NCBI GenBank assembly: GCA_030651965.1
Contig: JAUSBQ010000106.1
Coordinates: 1-42,447 of the forward strand
Origin: Pseudolabrys sp.
GTDB lineage: Bacteria > Pseudomonadota > Alphaproteobacteria > Rhizobiales > Xanthobacteraceae
DNA length: 42,447 bases
Direction of reading: 5' to 3'
Positions 11,233 to 20,006 of the stretch are shown here, piece after piece. The notes under the pieces were generated by a model. It worked only from the letters and a program-made list of their open reading frames with translations, was not told the origin of the DNA and made no database searches. How positions within the stretch are numbered: the first letter of the stretch is position 1; every line of letters begins with the position of its first letter. Position numbers and translations under genes: made by a program.

Positions 11233-11434
11233 GATTTACGCTCCCACTGTCGCCGAAAAGCTTTTTATCGATCGGTCGAACAGCGGTGATCTTAGCGATG
11301 GAAAATGGATTGCATAGGATTTTACGAAATTTTTGAATCGGTAAGGCAAATGCACATGCTTAAATTAACCAGCATGACGGGCCGATTTAACGTTTTTTCG
11401 TTAAATCGGGAACTCGGCTTTGCCGTCCAATGCA

Positions 11435-12547
11435 TCAGCGAACGCGATAGCGTTCGACCGCCTCGCTATTCCACATCATGCCATTGCCGGGACGTCGCGG
11501 AATGATGGCATGGCCGTCGCTGACGATCAGCGGTTCTTGTAACAAAACGCTCGCCCAATCGACATATTCGAGAAAGTGGCAGGTCGGAGTCGCCGCCAGG
11601 AGATGCGCGCTCACTTCCGGAAACAGGTGCGAAGACATTTTCAGCTTGCGCGCCGCGGCGATATCCGCCGCCTGCCGCCAGCCGGTGACGCCGCCGATGC
11701 GTTCGAGGTCCGGCATCACATAGTCGGCGGCGCCCGCGTCGATCGCGACTTCCATGTTTGCCGGCATCGAGAAGTTCTCGCCGATCTGCACCGGCGTCTT
11801 GAGCGCCCGCGCCAAAGCGGCGGCGCCGGTATAATCGTCGTGCCGGATCGGTTCTTCCAGCCAGTAGATCTTCTCGGCATCGAGCGCCCGCCCGCGCGCC
11901 AATGCCTCGTCGCGCGACAGCGCCTGATTGTAGTCGACCATCAGCGCCACATCGTCGCCGATGCGGCGGCGCACTGCCTGCACGGCGGCGATGTCGCCTT
12001 GAAGCGTCGGATAACCGAGCCGCAACTTGACTGCCTTGAAGCCGTCCATCGCCAGCAGCGTCTCGGCTTCGGCGGCCAGTTCACCGAGGTCGTCCTTAAT
12101 GCCGAGACCGCAACTGTTGTAGGCCGGGATCGGCCTGATCTCGGCTCCGAGCAGGGTGACAAGAGGCTGGTCCGCGGCGATGGCGACTGCGTCCCAACAG
12201 GCAACGTCGAAGCCGGCGAGCGCCATGCGAACGATGCCCTGCACGCCGATCAGCGTGAAACGTTTCGCCAGCCTGGCGGCCAGCAGGACCGGGTCGGCGC
12301 GCTCGCCTTTGGTCAGGCTTTCGATCTCGCCGAGCAGACTGGCGATCGCCGGCTGCGCTGCCCGCAAATAGCAGAACAGATAGGAGCGGCCGGTGATGCC
12401 CTCCTCCGTCTCAAGGTCGATCAGCAGCAGCGGCACCTGGCGCAGCGCCTGCTGGCTGGTGCCGAGCACGAAATTAAGCGGCACCTCGACCGGCGTCGCC
12501 TTGATCGCGCGCACCGTCAAAAGCGGCATTTCAGGCTCATTTGACAT
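11435..12547 (-). CDS. mandelate racemase/muconate lactonizing enzyme family (enolase superfamily)
   Basis: AVKLRLGYPTLQGDIAAVQAVRRRIGDDVALMVDYNQALSRDEALARGRALD...YWLEEPIRHDDYTGAAALA...PVQIGENF. Confidence 0.85.
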   Translation of the reverse strand: MSNEPEMPLLTVRAIKATPVEVPLNFVLGTSQQALRQVPLLLIDLETEEGITGRSYLFCYLRAAQPAIASLLGEIESLTKGERADPVLLAARLAKRFTLIGVQGIVRMALAGFDVACWDAVAIAADQPLVTLLGAEIRPIPAYNSCGLGIKDDLGELAAEAETLLAMDGFKAVKLRLGYPTLQGDIAAVQAVRRRIGDDVALMVDYNQALSRDEALARGRALDAEKIYWLEEPIRHDDYTGAAALARALKTPVQIGENFSMPANMEVAIDAGAADYVMPDLERIGGVTGWRQAADIAAARKLKMSSHLFPEVSAHLLAATPTCHFLEYVDWASVLLQEPLIVSDGHAIIPRRPGNGMMWNSEAVERYRVR

Positions 12548-12665
12548 CGAACTCCCCCCGCTGGGGCCAATATACAGGTTCCGGCCGAATCTCGTGGTGT
12601 TCTTGAACCTTTAACCCGGCCTGCCCATATTAGACGCAACCAAGGCGGCAGTTGCCGCATTGGTT

Positions 12666-12716
12666 ATGGGGCGCCCGCAAGGGGCCCCATCAAAGTCGCT
12701 TCGAAGCGAGGACTTT
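12666..12716 (+). promoter_or_regulatory. two tandem stem-loops in the hsp20 leader (candidate RNA thermometer)
   Basis: ATGGGGC-g-CCC-GCAA-GGG-GCCCCAT (12666-12690) and AAAG-TCGCT-tcga-AGCGA-gga-CTTT (12692-12716); SD-like GAGGA lies in the second stem. Confidence 0.45.
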
Positions 12717-12722
12717 GAGACC

Positions 12723-13148
12723 ATGTCACGAGTGCCGTCACTATCCAGTCCGTTCCTGCTCGGCTTCGACGAGATCGAGCGTCTGCTCGACCGCGTCACC
12801 AAGGGAGCCGACGGCTATCCGCCCTACAACATAGAACGGATGGCCCGCGACGGGGACAATCCGGAGCGGCTGCGCATCACGCTCGCCGTCGCCGGTTTTA
12901 CCCGCGATCAGCTCGACGTCTGCATCGAGGAAAGCCAGTTGGTGATCCGTGGGCGTCAGCAGGACGACAAGACGCGCCAATATCTCCACCGCGGCATTGC
13001 CGCGCGCCAGTTCCAGCGCACCTTCGTGCTGGCCGACGGCATGGAGGTTCTCGGCGCCGACTTGAAGAACGGATTGTTGTCGATCGACCTGGTCCGGCCG
13101 CAGCCGGAACGGTTCGCCAAGACAATCGCGATCAACGATCTCGAATAA
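12723..13148 (+). CDS. Hsp20/alpha-crystallin family small heat shock protein
   Basis: MSRVPSLSSPFLLGFDEIERLLDRVTKGADGYPPYNIERMARDGDNPERLRITLAVAGFTRDQLDVCIEESQLVIRGRQ...RTFVLADGMEVLGADLKNGLLSIDL. Confidence 0.93.
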   Translation: MSRVPSLSSPFLLGFDEIERLLDRVTKGADGYPPYNIERMARDGDNPERLRITLAVAGFTRDQLDVCIEESQLVIRGRQQDDKTRQYLHRGIAARQFQRTFVLADGMEVLGADLKNGLLSIDLVRPQPERFAKTIAINDLE

Positions 13149-13212
13149 ATGACGGAACTCACACAGGACTCGACCGCGTTAAGCGTTCAATAGGAAAGGA
13201 TCGAGGGCCACC

Positions 13213-13485
13213 ATGACGAATAAGCAGATTGAATCGACGACGCCCAGTCCCATCATCACGCAGGATGCGTTGGCGCATCTCGGCGACGGGCGCCTGGCCT
13301 ATGTCAAGGCGATCCGTTCCGAAGACGTCGCCGGCCTGTTCCCGCAGGCGCCGGAGATCGCGCCGGGGGTAACCTTGTTCGCGCTGCATGCGGCCGACGG
13401 CACGCCGATCATGCTGACCGACACGCGCGAATCGGCGCTGGCCAGCGCCTGGAGCAACGAGCTCGAGGCCGTGAGCGTGCACTAG
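13213..13485 (+). CDS. DUF1150 family protein
   Basis: 90 aa, QDALAHLGDGRLAYVKAIRSEDVAGLFPQAPEIAPGVTLFALHAADGTPIMLTDTRESALASAW; next to hsp20. Confidence 0.85.
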   Translation: MTNKQIESTTPSPIITQDALAHLGDGRLAYVKAIRSEDVAGLFPQAPEIAPGVTLFALHAADGTPIMLTDTRESALASAWSNELEAVSVH

Positions 13486-13518
13486 GCACGCGTCACAGCA
13501 AGTTGCTAACAGCTCGTC

Positions 13519-13611
13519 ATCACCGGGCCGGCGCAAAGCGCCGTGACCCGGTGATCTCGCTTAGGTGGGCACTGCGCCACTAAACGAGATGGCCGGGACA
13601 AGCCCGGCCAT
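13519..13611. repeat. triple-hairpin palindromic element between convergent genes
   Basis: ATCACCGGG..CCCGGTGAT (13519-13555), CTCGcTTAGgTGG..CCACTAAaCGAG (13556-13588), ATGGCCGGGacaagCCCGGCCAT (13589-13611), contiguous. Confidence 0.75.
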
Positions 13612-13636
13612 GACAAATCAAGTTCGGGAAAGTCTC

Positions 13637-14116
13637 TTAAGCCGCGCTGCTGCTGGCCGGCGACATCGCCAGCACGGCATAGAGCGCATCCATGTCGCGC
13701 GAATCGCGCAGCTTGCGGGCGATCTCCGGATCGCGCAGCAGACGCGCGACGCGCGCCAGCGCCTTGAGATGATCGGCGCCCGCGGCTTCCGGCGCCAGCA
13801 GCAGAAAAATCAGATCGACCGGCTGCGAATCCAGCGCCTCGAAATCGATCGGCCGCTCGAGCCGCGCGAACAGCCCAAACAGGCGGCCGATCTTCGGCAG
13901 CTTGCCGTGCGGAATCGCCACGCCATTGCCGACTGCGGTCGAGCCGAGCTTCTCGCGCTGAAGCAGAATTTCGAGAATCGATTTCTCGTTCTGTCCGGTC
14001 AGCTCGGCCGCGCGCGCGGCAAGCTCCTGGAGAGCCTGCTTCTTGCCGTTGACCTTGAGCGCCGGAATGATCGCGCTGGGCGCGACGAGATCGGTGAGCG
14101 TCATGGACATGTCCAA
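13637..14116 (-). CDS. ptsN: PTS IIA-like nitrogen regulatory protein PtsN
   Basis: MDMSMTLTDLVAPSAIIPALKVNGKKQALQELAARAAELTGQ...REKLGSTAVGNGVAIPHGKLPKIGRLFGLFARLERPIDFEALDSQPVDLIFLLLAPE; downstream of rpoN/hpf. Confidence 0.96.
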   Translation of the reverse strand: MDMSMTLTDLVAPSAIIPALKVNGKKQALQELAARAAELTGQNEKSILEILLQREKLGSTAVGNGVAIPHGKLPKIGRLFGLFARLERPIDFEALDSQPVDLIFLLLAPEAAGADHLKALARVARLLRDPEIARKLRDSRDMDALYAVLAMSPASSSAA

Positions 14117-14254
14117 TGATCGAAAGCGGCAGCGCCGGTTTGCATGGAGGGTTTCATGGGGTGTGAATGGCGCGGACCATATGCACGGTACCCGGCGGCG
14201 TCAATGGCATGAATTCGGCGGCAACTGCCGCTTTTTCTCGCATTTTCGCGCATA

Positions 14255-14566
14255 TCAGCCGCCGCGCCGGGCCTGATTGTCCTTAAGCCGGCGTTTGTAA
14301 CGGCGCAGCCGCTTTTCGATATGGCCCGCCGCCTGGTCGGCGCTGTCATAGGCATCCACTGCCGTTCCCTCGGCTTCGAGCAGCGCGCCCGAATCAAGAT
14401 GCAAAACGCACTCCGTGCGAAACCCGAAACCTTCGCGGCCAACCGTCGCATGTCCGGAATAGCCGCCGCGAAAATATTTCGACGTAGCCACTTCAACGCG
14501 ATCGGAGATGCGTTGCTGTAGCGACAAACCGATGCTGATGTTTTTTCCCGAGACACGTAAAGGCAT
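14255..14566 (-). CDS. ribosome hibernation promoting factor / RaiA-type protein (short, N-terminal domain only)
   Basis: MPLRVSGKNISIGLSLQQRISDRVEVATSKYFRGGYSGHATVGREGFGFRTECVLHLDSGALLEAEGTAVDAYDSADQAAGHIEKRLRRYKRRLKDN. Confidence 0.88.
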   Translation of the reverse strand: MPLRVSGKNISIGLSLQQRISDRVEVATSKYFRGGYSGHATVGREGFGFRTECVLHLDSGALLEAEGTAVDAYDSADQAAGHIEKRLRRYKRRLKDNQARRGG

Positions 14567-14756
14567 CTATCGAGCCTCCTTGTCGGGTGCGAGCCTTGGA
14601 CCGCGACAAATTCGCCGCGGCTTTCACCGCACCATTTTTCCCAGCGGGCTAATCATATCATCTGCGAATCGTTCCCCACGTCAATGCTTGATATTTTTAA
14701 ACCTGGGGCTTGAACCCAGGCGCTTTATCCATTCCTGAATTTGTCGCGCAAGCCGT

Positions 14757-16301
14757 TCAGGCGTTTGCCGCCTGCTTTTCGCGCCGGCGCTGCACCGACG
14801 AGGGAATACGCATGGCCTCGCGGTACTTGGCGACCGTGCGGCGGGCGATATCGATACCGGCTTCGCGCAGTATGTCGACGATCGTATCGTCGGACAGCAC
14901 GTCGGCGGGCTGCTCCGCCTCGATCAGTTGCCGGATGCGGTGACGCACCGCTTCGGCGGAATGCGCATCACCGCCGTCGGCGGCCGCGATCGACGAGGTG
15001 AAGAAATATTTCAATTCGAAAATGCCGCGGCTGGTCGCCATGTATTTGTTGGCGGTGACGCGCGACACCGTCGATTCGTGCATGCCGATGGCGTCGGCGA
15101 CCGTCTTGAGATTGAGCGGGCGCAGATGCTGCACGCCTTTGACAAAGAAGCCGTCCTGCTGACGCACGATCTCGCTGGAGACTTTCAGGATCGTCTTGGC
15201 GCGCTGATCGAGCGCGCGCACCAGCCAGGTCGCGGTTTGCAGGCAGTCCGCGAGATAGGTCTTGTCCTTGTCGTTGCGCGTCGTCTTCGACACCTGCGCG
15301 TGATATCTTTGGCTGATAAGCACCTTCGGCAGCGTGTCGGAATTCAGTTCGACCTGCCAGCTCCCGTTCGGCGCGGCGCGGACGAACACGTCCGGCACGA
15401 TCGGCTGCACCAGCGTCGAACCGAATGCCAGACCGGGCTTGGGATTGAGGTTGCGAATCTCGGCGATCATGTCGGCGAGGTCTTCCTCGTCGACGCCGCA
15501 CAGGCGGCGCAGCGCGGCGAGATCGCGCTTGGCCAAAAGCGGCAGGTTCTCGACCAGCGCCCGCATCGCCGGATCGAAGCGGTTGCGTTCCTTGAGCTGT
15601 AACGCGAGGCATTCGGTGAGGCTGCGCGCGCAGATGCCGGGCGGATCGAGCGCCTGCAACACCGCGAGCACCGCCTCGACATCGGCCAGCGTACAGCCGA
15701 GCTTGTCGGCGACATTCTGCAAATCGCCGATCAGATAGCCGGTCTCGTCGACCATATCGATGAGGTACTGGCCGATCATGCGCTGGACCGGATTGCTGAT
15801 CGCCAGCGCCATCTGCTCGCCGAGGTGATCGGCCAACGTGACCTCGGCGGTGACGAAGGCTTCCAGATTGTAGTCGCCGTCTTCGCCGCCGGTGCCGGAC
15901 CCGGACCATTCCGTATAGGCCGGTGGCGGCGTCTCGACCGCCGACGTTTTCGCGCCGCCATCGTCGGGAAAGACGTTTTCCAGTTCGGTGCCGAGCCCCT
16001 GCTCCATCGACGCACGGCTGGTCTCGAGGTCCGCGCCGATCCAGTCCGGGGTGATGTCGCCGTCGTTGTTGCCGCCGCCGTCGCCGTCGGAGCCGTTGGT
16101 GGAAAGATCGGGTTCGTTGCCCGGCGCCGGGCCGTCATCCTCGCCGGCGCGCTCGAGCAGCGGATTGCGCTCAAGCTCGCCTTCGACATAGGCGGCCAGA
16201 TCAAGGCTGGACAGCTGCAGCAGCTTGATGGCTTGCATCAGCTGCGGCGTCATCACCAGCGCTTGGCTCTGACGGAACTCGAGTCGTTGCGACAACGCCA
16301 T
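14757..16301 (-). CDS. rpoN: RNA polymerase sigma-54 factor
   Basis: MALSQRLEFRQSQALVMTPQLMQAIKLLQLSSLDLAAYVEGELERNPLLE...TVADAIGMHESTVSRVTANKYMATSRGIFELKYFFTSS...TVAKYREAMRIPSSVQRRREK (RpoN box near-consensus). Confidence 0.98.
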   Translation of the reverse strand: MALSQRLEFRQSQALVMTPQLMQAIKLLQLSSLDLAAYVEGELERNPLLERAGEDDGPAPGNEPDLSTNGSDGDGGGNNDGDITPDWIGADLETSRASMEQGLGTELENVFPDDGGAKTSAVETPPPAYTEWSGSGTGGEDGDYNLEAFVTAEVTLADHLGEQMALAISNPVQRMIGQYLIDMVDETGYLIGDLQNVADKLGCTLADVEAVLAVLQALDPPGICARSLTECLALQLKERNRFDPAMRALVENLPLLAKRDLAALRRLCGVDEEDLADMIAEIRNLNPKPGLAFGSTLVQPIVPDVFVRAAPNGSWQVELNSDTLPKVLISQRYHAQVSKTTRNDKDKTYLADCLQTATWLVRALDQRAKTILKVSSEIVRQQDGFFVKGVQHLRPLNLKTVADAIGMHESTVSRVTANKYMATSRGIFELKYFFTSSIAAADGGDAHSAEAVRHRIRQLIEAEQPADVLSDDTIVDILREAGIDIARRTVAKYREAMRIPSSVQRRREKQAANA

Positions 16302-16476
16302 ATCTGGGGTTTCCCGGCGGAAACTGGTCCGATTCTTGCTTGAATCTATATAACAGGTTCTTTGCGCAGGCGGTATGAGATTCCGCACCGCAGCATTGCA
16401 CAAATTATTGGCAACAAAATTGACAAGCTAGGTTATAGGCACGCTTTGCGCCGCCAAAACCTGAGAATTTCCGCGC

Positions 16477-17385
16477 TTAAAGCCGGAATTCCTCGCCCAG
16501 ATACAGCCTGCGGACGTCCGGGTTGTTCACGATATCCTCGGCGCGGCCTTCCATCAGCACTTCGCCGGAATAGATGATGTAGGCGCGGTCGGTCAGGCCG
16601 AGCGTCTCGCGGACATTGTGGTCGGTAATCAGAACGCCGATGCCGCGATTGGTCAGGTGGCGCACAAGCTGCTGGATATCGCCGACCGCGATCGGGTCGA
16701 TGCCGGCAAACGGCTCGTCGAGCAGCATGTAACTCGGCCGCGTCGCCAGCGCCCGGGCGATTTCGACGCGGCGGCGCTCGCCGCCCGACAGCGCGATGGT
16801 CGGCGTCTTGCGCAGGCGGGTGATGTTGAATTCTTCCAGCAGCGCGTTGAGGTCGGCTTCGCGGCGGCGGCGGTCGGGCTCGACCACTTCCAGCACGGCG
16901 CGGATATTGTCCTCGACATTGAGGCCGCGGAAGATCGAGGCCTCCTGCGGCAGATAGCCGATGCCGAGCCGCGCCCGCTGATACATCGGCAGCAGGGTGA
17001 CGTCGTAGCCGTCGAGTTCGATGCGGCCGCGATCGGCCTTGATCAGCCCGGTGATCATATAAAACACGGTGGTCTTGCCGGCGCCGTTGGGCCCGAGCAA
17101 GCCGACCGCTTCGCCGCGCCTCACATAAAGCGTGACACCTTTGACCACCTTGCGGGCGCCGAAGCTCTTCTCGATGCCGTGGGCGGCGAGATAATGGCGC
17201 GCGGCCTGACGGCCGGCATCGCCGCGCGGTTTGACGCCGGGCTGCTGCGCGCCGGCGGCGGCCGGCGGACGGGCCTGCTGCGCCACCGGGGCTTTGGCGG
17301 AATGCGGCGCATTGGGCGCGGGAGGCTGCTTCGCGGCGCGGCGCGCGGCAGGCTGTCTGCGTCGAAACAAGGAAATGATATTCAA
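16477..17385 (-). CDS. lptB: LPS export ABC transporter ATP-binding protein, with ~65 aa Ala/Pro-rich N-terminal extension
   Basis: GLLGPNGAGKTTVFYMITGLIKADRGRIELDGYDVTLLPMYQRARLGIGYLPQEASIFRGLNVEDNIRAVLE...LSGGERRRVEIARALATRPSYMLLDEPFAGIDPIAV. Confidence 0.96.
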   Translation of the reverse strand: MNIISLFRRRQPAARRAAKQPPAPNAPHSAKAPVAQQARPPAAAGAQQPGVKPRGDAGRQAARHYLAAHGIEKSFGARKVVKGVTLYVRRGEAVGLLGPNGAGKTTVFYMITGLIKADRGRIELDGYDVTLLPMYQRARLGIGYLPQEASIFRGLNVEDNIRAVLEVVEPDRRRREADLNALLEEFNITRLRKTPTIALSGGERRRVEIARALATRPSYMLLDEPFAGIDPIAVGDIQQLVRHLTNRGIGVLITDHNVRETLGLTDRAYIIYSGEVLMEGRAEDIVNNPDVRRLYLGEEFRL

Positions 17386-17515
17386 CCGACTACCCCGCGC
17401 CGCAAAGATGGCGAGAACCGAAGAAACTCAAGCGGCGACCTTAGCTGATTCCCCGGCGATAGGGCGCAGGGCCAATCGCGGCGGGCAGCGTCGTCCCGAT
17501 GTGCAGCGGGGCTGT

Positions 17516-18187
17516 TCAATTGAACGGCTTTACCGGCACCGGGCGCGGCAAAGTCCCGCTGCCAGCGCCGGCGGCAGGCGTGCCCGGCTTGACGTCCGGT
17601 CCCGCACTGCCCGGCAGGAACAGGCCCTGCACCCGGCCGGTGCCGTTCTTGCCGGATTCGACCCGCGACACGCCGGACGTCAGATCGACCACCAGCCTGT
17701 CGCCGCGCAGGACGTTCTTGCCTTGCGTCATCATCACATTGCCGGTGAGGGTGACGGTGTTGGTCTTCATGTCGAAGATGCCGAGGTCGCCGGTGGCGGT
17801 CTGCTCTTTCTGCGTCACCACGACGGCGCCGCGCGCTTCCAGACGCTTGATCTTCTGTTCGCCGCCAGGCCCGGGCTGCGCGGCCGGCATGGTCTTGGCG
17901 CCGCTGGCGGGTTCGCCGCCTTCGTAAAAAACCACCAGCGTCTTGCTGCGCATGCCGGTGTCGCCCTGCTTGACGCGCACGTCGCCGCTGAAGGTCGCCA
18001 TCTTGTCCTTGTCGCGCACTTCCAAGGTCGCGGATTCGATATGCACCGGCTCATCGCGGTTCTGCGAGAATCCTTGCAGCGCGTTCGGCGGACCTTTCGA
18101 CGCCGGCTGCGCGTTCAGCGCTGCGCCTGAAAACAGCAACGCGGCGGCGATCAAAAACGCAGCACTCAGGTTTCGGCACACGCTCAT
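17516..18187 (-). CDS. lptA: LptA/OstA family LPS transport periplasmic protein
   Basis: Signal peptide, then EPVHIESATLEVRDKDKMATFSGDVRVKQGDTGMRSKTLVVFYEGG...ATGDLGIFDMKTNTVTLTGNVMMTQGKNVLRGDRLVVDLTSG. Confidence 0.92.
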   Translation of the reverse strand: MSVCRNLSAAFLIAAALLFSGAALNAQPASKGPPNALQGFSQNRDEPVHIESATLEVRDKDKMATFSGDVRVKQGDTGMRSKTLVVFYEGGEPASGAKTMPAAQPGPGGEQKIKRLEARGAVVVTQKEQTATGDLGIFDMKTNTVTLTGNVMMTQGKNVLRGDRLVVDLTSGVSRVESGKNGTGRVQGLFLPGSAGPDVKPGTPAAGAGSGTLPRPVPVKPFN

Positions 18188-18897
18188 CTCTGGCCAATCT
18201 TTTCTTTGGGAACGGCCGTGCCGTTGAGCATCAGGACCATGCTCACGCCGCCATGAAACCGGACCAAGGTGCCGGAATCGACGACTTCCAGTTTGTTGGC
18301 GTTGAGAATGCCTTGCAGCATTTCCAGTTCGACCGGCCGGTCGGACACGACGTTGCCTTTGCGCACATCGATCGTCGCCTCGGTCAGCTTGCCGGTATTG
18401 CCGCTCGTCGAGCGCAGCAGAATGTTGCCGTCCAGCTTCAAGCTCTCGCGCTTGGTATCGTAGACGCCGGTGTCGGCCTTCATGTTCATCGTACTCTTGT
18501 CTTCCATCTCGATCTTGGCGTTGATGTTGCGCAGTTCGACGATGTCCGGCTTGGTCAGGTCCTGCGCCGCGGCTTCGGCGGTGAATTCATAGGCGCGCTT
18601 GTCGTTGGTGAAGCCGTTGACGCGCGGCTGCTCCATGGTGATCTTGGTGCCGGAGACGACCAGATCGTCGATGTTGACGGGCAGCGCGGTGAGCAGCCGC
18701 AGCGGATTGAGCCATGTCACCAGCGACATTCCGATCGTGATGAACACGACGGCGGCCGGCAGCGCGATGCGCAAAAAACGGACGAAGCGGCTATGGCGGC
18801 GGGCGGCGCGAAACGCGCGCTCGCTGTCGCCACGGCTCATGTTCCAGTAGGCGCGCACGGCCTCCGGATCGGCTCTGGCTGTTGTCACCCGACTCAT
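18184..18897 (-). CDS. lptC: LPS export ABC transporter periplasmic protein LptC
   Basis: N-terminal TM; LPVNIDDLVVSGTKITMEQPRVNGFTNDKRAYEFTAEAAAQDLTKPDIVELRNINAKIEMEDKSTMNMKADTGVYDTKRESLKLDGNI; overlaps lptA start (ATGA). Confidence 0.92.
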   Translation of the reverse strand: MSRVTTARADPEAVRAYWNMSRGDSERAFRAARRHSRFVRFLRIALPAAVVFITIGMSLVTWLNPLRLLTALPVNIDDLVVSGTKITMEQPRVNGFTNDKRAYEFTAEAAAQDLTKPDIVELRNINAKIEMEDKSTMNMKADTGVYDTKRESLKLDGNILLRSTSGNTGKLTEATIDVRKGNVVSDRPVELEMLQGILNANKLEVVDSGTLVRFHGGVSMVLMLNGTAVPKEKIGQR

Positions 18898-19003
18898 GGT
18901 GCGAAACTCTTCGCGCTCCGTTTTGCGACTGCTTGATGACCCCCGGCGGCAACCTGCCTAGCGAATATGGCCCCGGCGCGGCAACGCAAACCTCAGGCTA
19001 GCC

Positions 19004-19630
19004 TTACGCCTTGCCGGCCGAATGCGAAAAGATGTCCTCGTTCGCCCAGCCGGCGAGATCGAGCCGCACCCGGTCCGGCAGAAATCCGAAACTAGCCTTG
19101 GCGAGTTCGTCGCGTCCCTCGCGCGCCAGCATCGCGTTCAATTTGTCCATCAGCGCGTGAAGATGCAGCACGTCGGTCGCGGCATAGGCGACCTGCGGAT
19201 CGGTCAATGTCTCGGCGCCCCAGTCGGACGACTGCTGCTGCTTGGACAGATCGACGCCGAGAATTTCGCGCGACAGATCCTTCAGCCCGTGCCGGTCGGT
19301 GTAGGTGCGGGCCAGCCGCGAGGCGATCTTGGTGCAGTAGACCGGCTCGGCCATGACGCCGAAGGCCTTGTACAGCACGCCGATGTCGAAGCGGCCGTAG
19401 TGGAAGATCTTGACCACCGACTTGTCGGCGAGCAGGCGCTGGATATTGGGCGCGCTGGTCTGGCCGGCGGCGATCTGCACGACGTCGGCGGAGCCATCGC
19501 CGGGCGACAACTGGACGACGCAGAGCCGGTCGCGGCTGGGGTCGAGCCCCATGGTTTCGGTATCGATCGCCACCGCGCCCTTGTAGGCGTTGAGGTTGGG
19601 CAAATCGCCACGATGCAGACGGACGGTCAT
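19004..19630 (-). CDS. rnd: ribonuclease D, exonuclease domain only (208 aa)
   Basis: VAIDTETMGLDPSRDRLCVVQLSPGDGSADVVQIAAGQ...KIFHYGRFDIGVLYKAFG...DPQVAYAATDVLHLHALMDKL (DEDDy exonuclease motifs). Confidence 0.92.
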   Translation of the reverse strand: MTVRLHRGDLPNLNAYKGAVAIDTETMGLDPSRDRLCVVQLSPGDGSADVVQIAAGQTSAPNIQRLLADKSVVKIFHYGRFDIGVLYKAFGVMAEPVYCTKIASRLARTYTDRHGLKDLSREILGVDLSKQQQSSDWGAETLTDPQVAYAATDVLHLHALMDKLNAMLAREGRDELAKASFGFLPDRVRLDLAGWANEDIFSHSAGKA

Positions 19631-19740
19631 GCGGTTTTCCGGTTTAATGGCGCGGAATCCGGCGAGAAAAGCCGGATTTCGTCCCCTGTGAAAGCCGGGG
19701 ACCCGCTAATCGGGATCATACGCCGGATTCGTAATAACTT

Positions 19741-19827
<87 letters not shown>

Positions 19828-20006
19828 AAGGCTTTAGAACTCAAGCGAAGGTCTAGGTACGGATCGGACTTCGCCTTGTCAATTGAGGCTCTTAATGAGT
19901 GGCCGCTTAACCGGCTTGCCGCCCCGCGCCAGCGCTCTATAAAGACGAATACACACCGAATCCGCTGGCGCCCTAAGCCCCACCTGTTTGCGAAGCGAGC
20001 GCGGAA

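Noticed and set aside
12660-12722. N-terminal extension of Hsp20 (MVMGRPQGAPSKSLRSEDFET)
   Set aside because: Encoded by the leader hairpins; a better SD (GAGGA) precedes MSRVPSLSS, so the upstream ATG is probably not used.
16409-16424. TGGCA-N6-TTGAC sigma-54-like promoter between rpoN and lptB
   Set aside because: Spacing fits but the -12 GC is GA, and it points along the plus strand, away from both minus-strand genes; likely chance.
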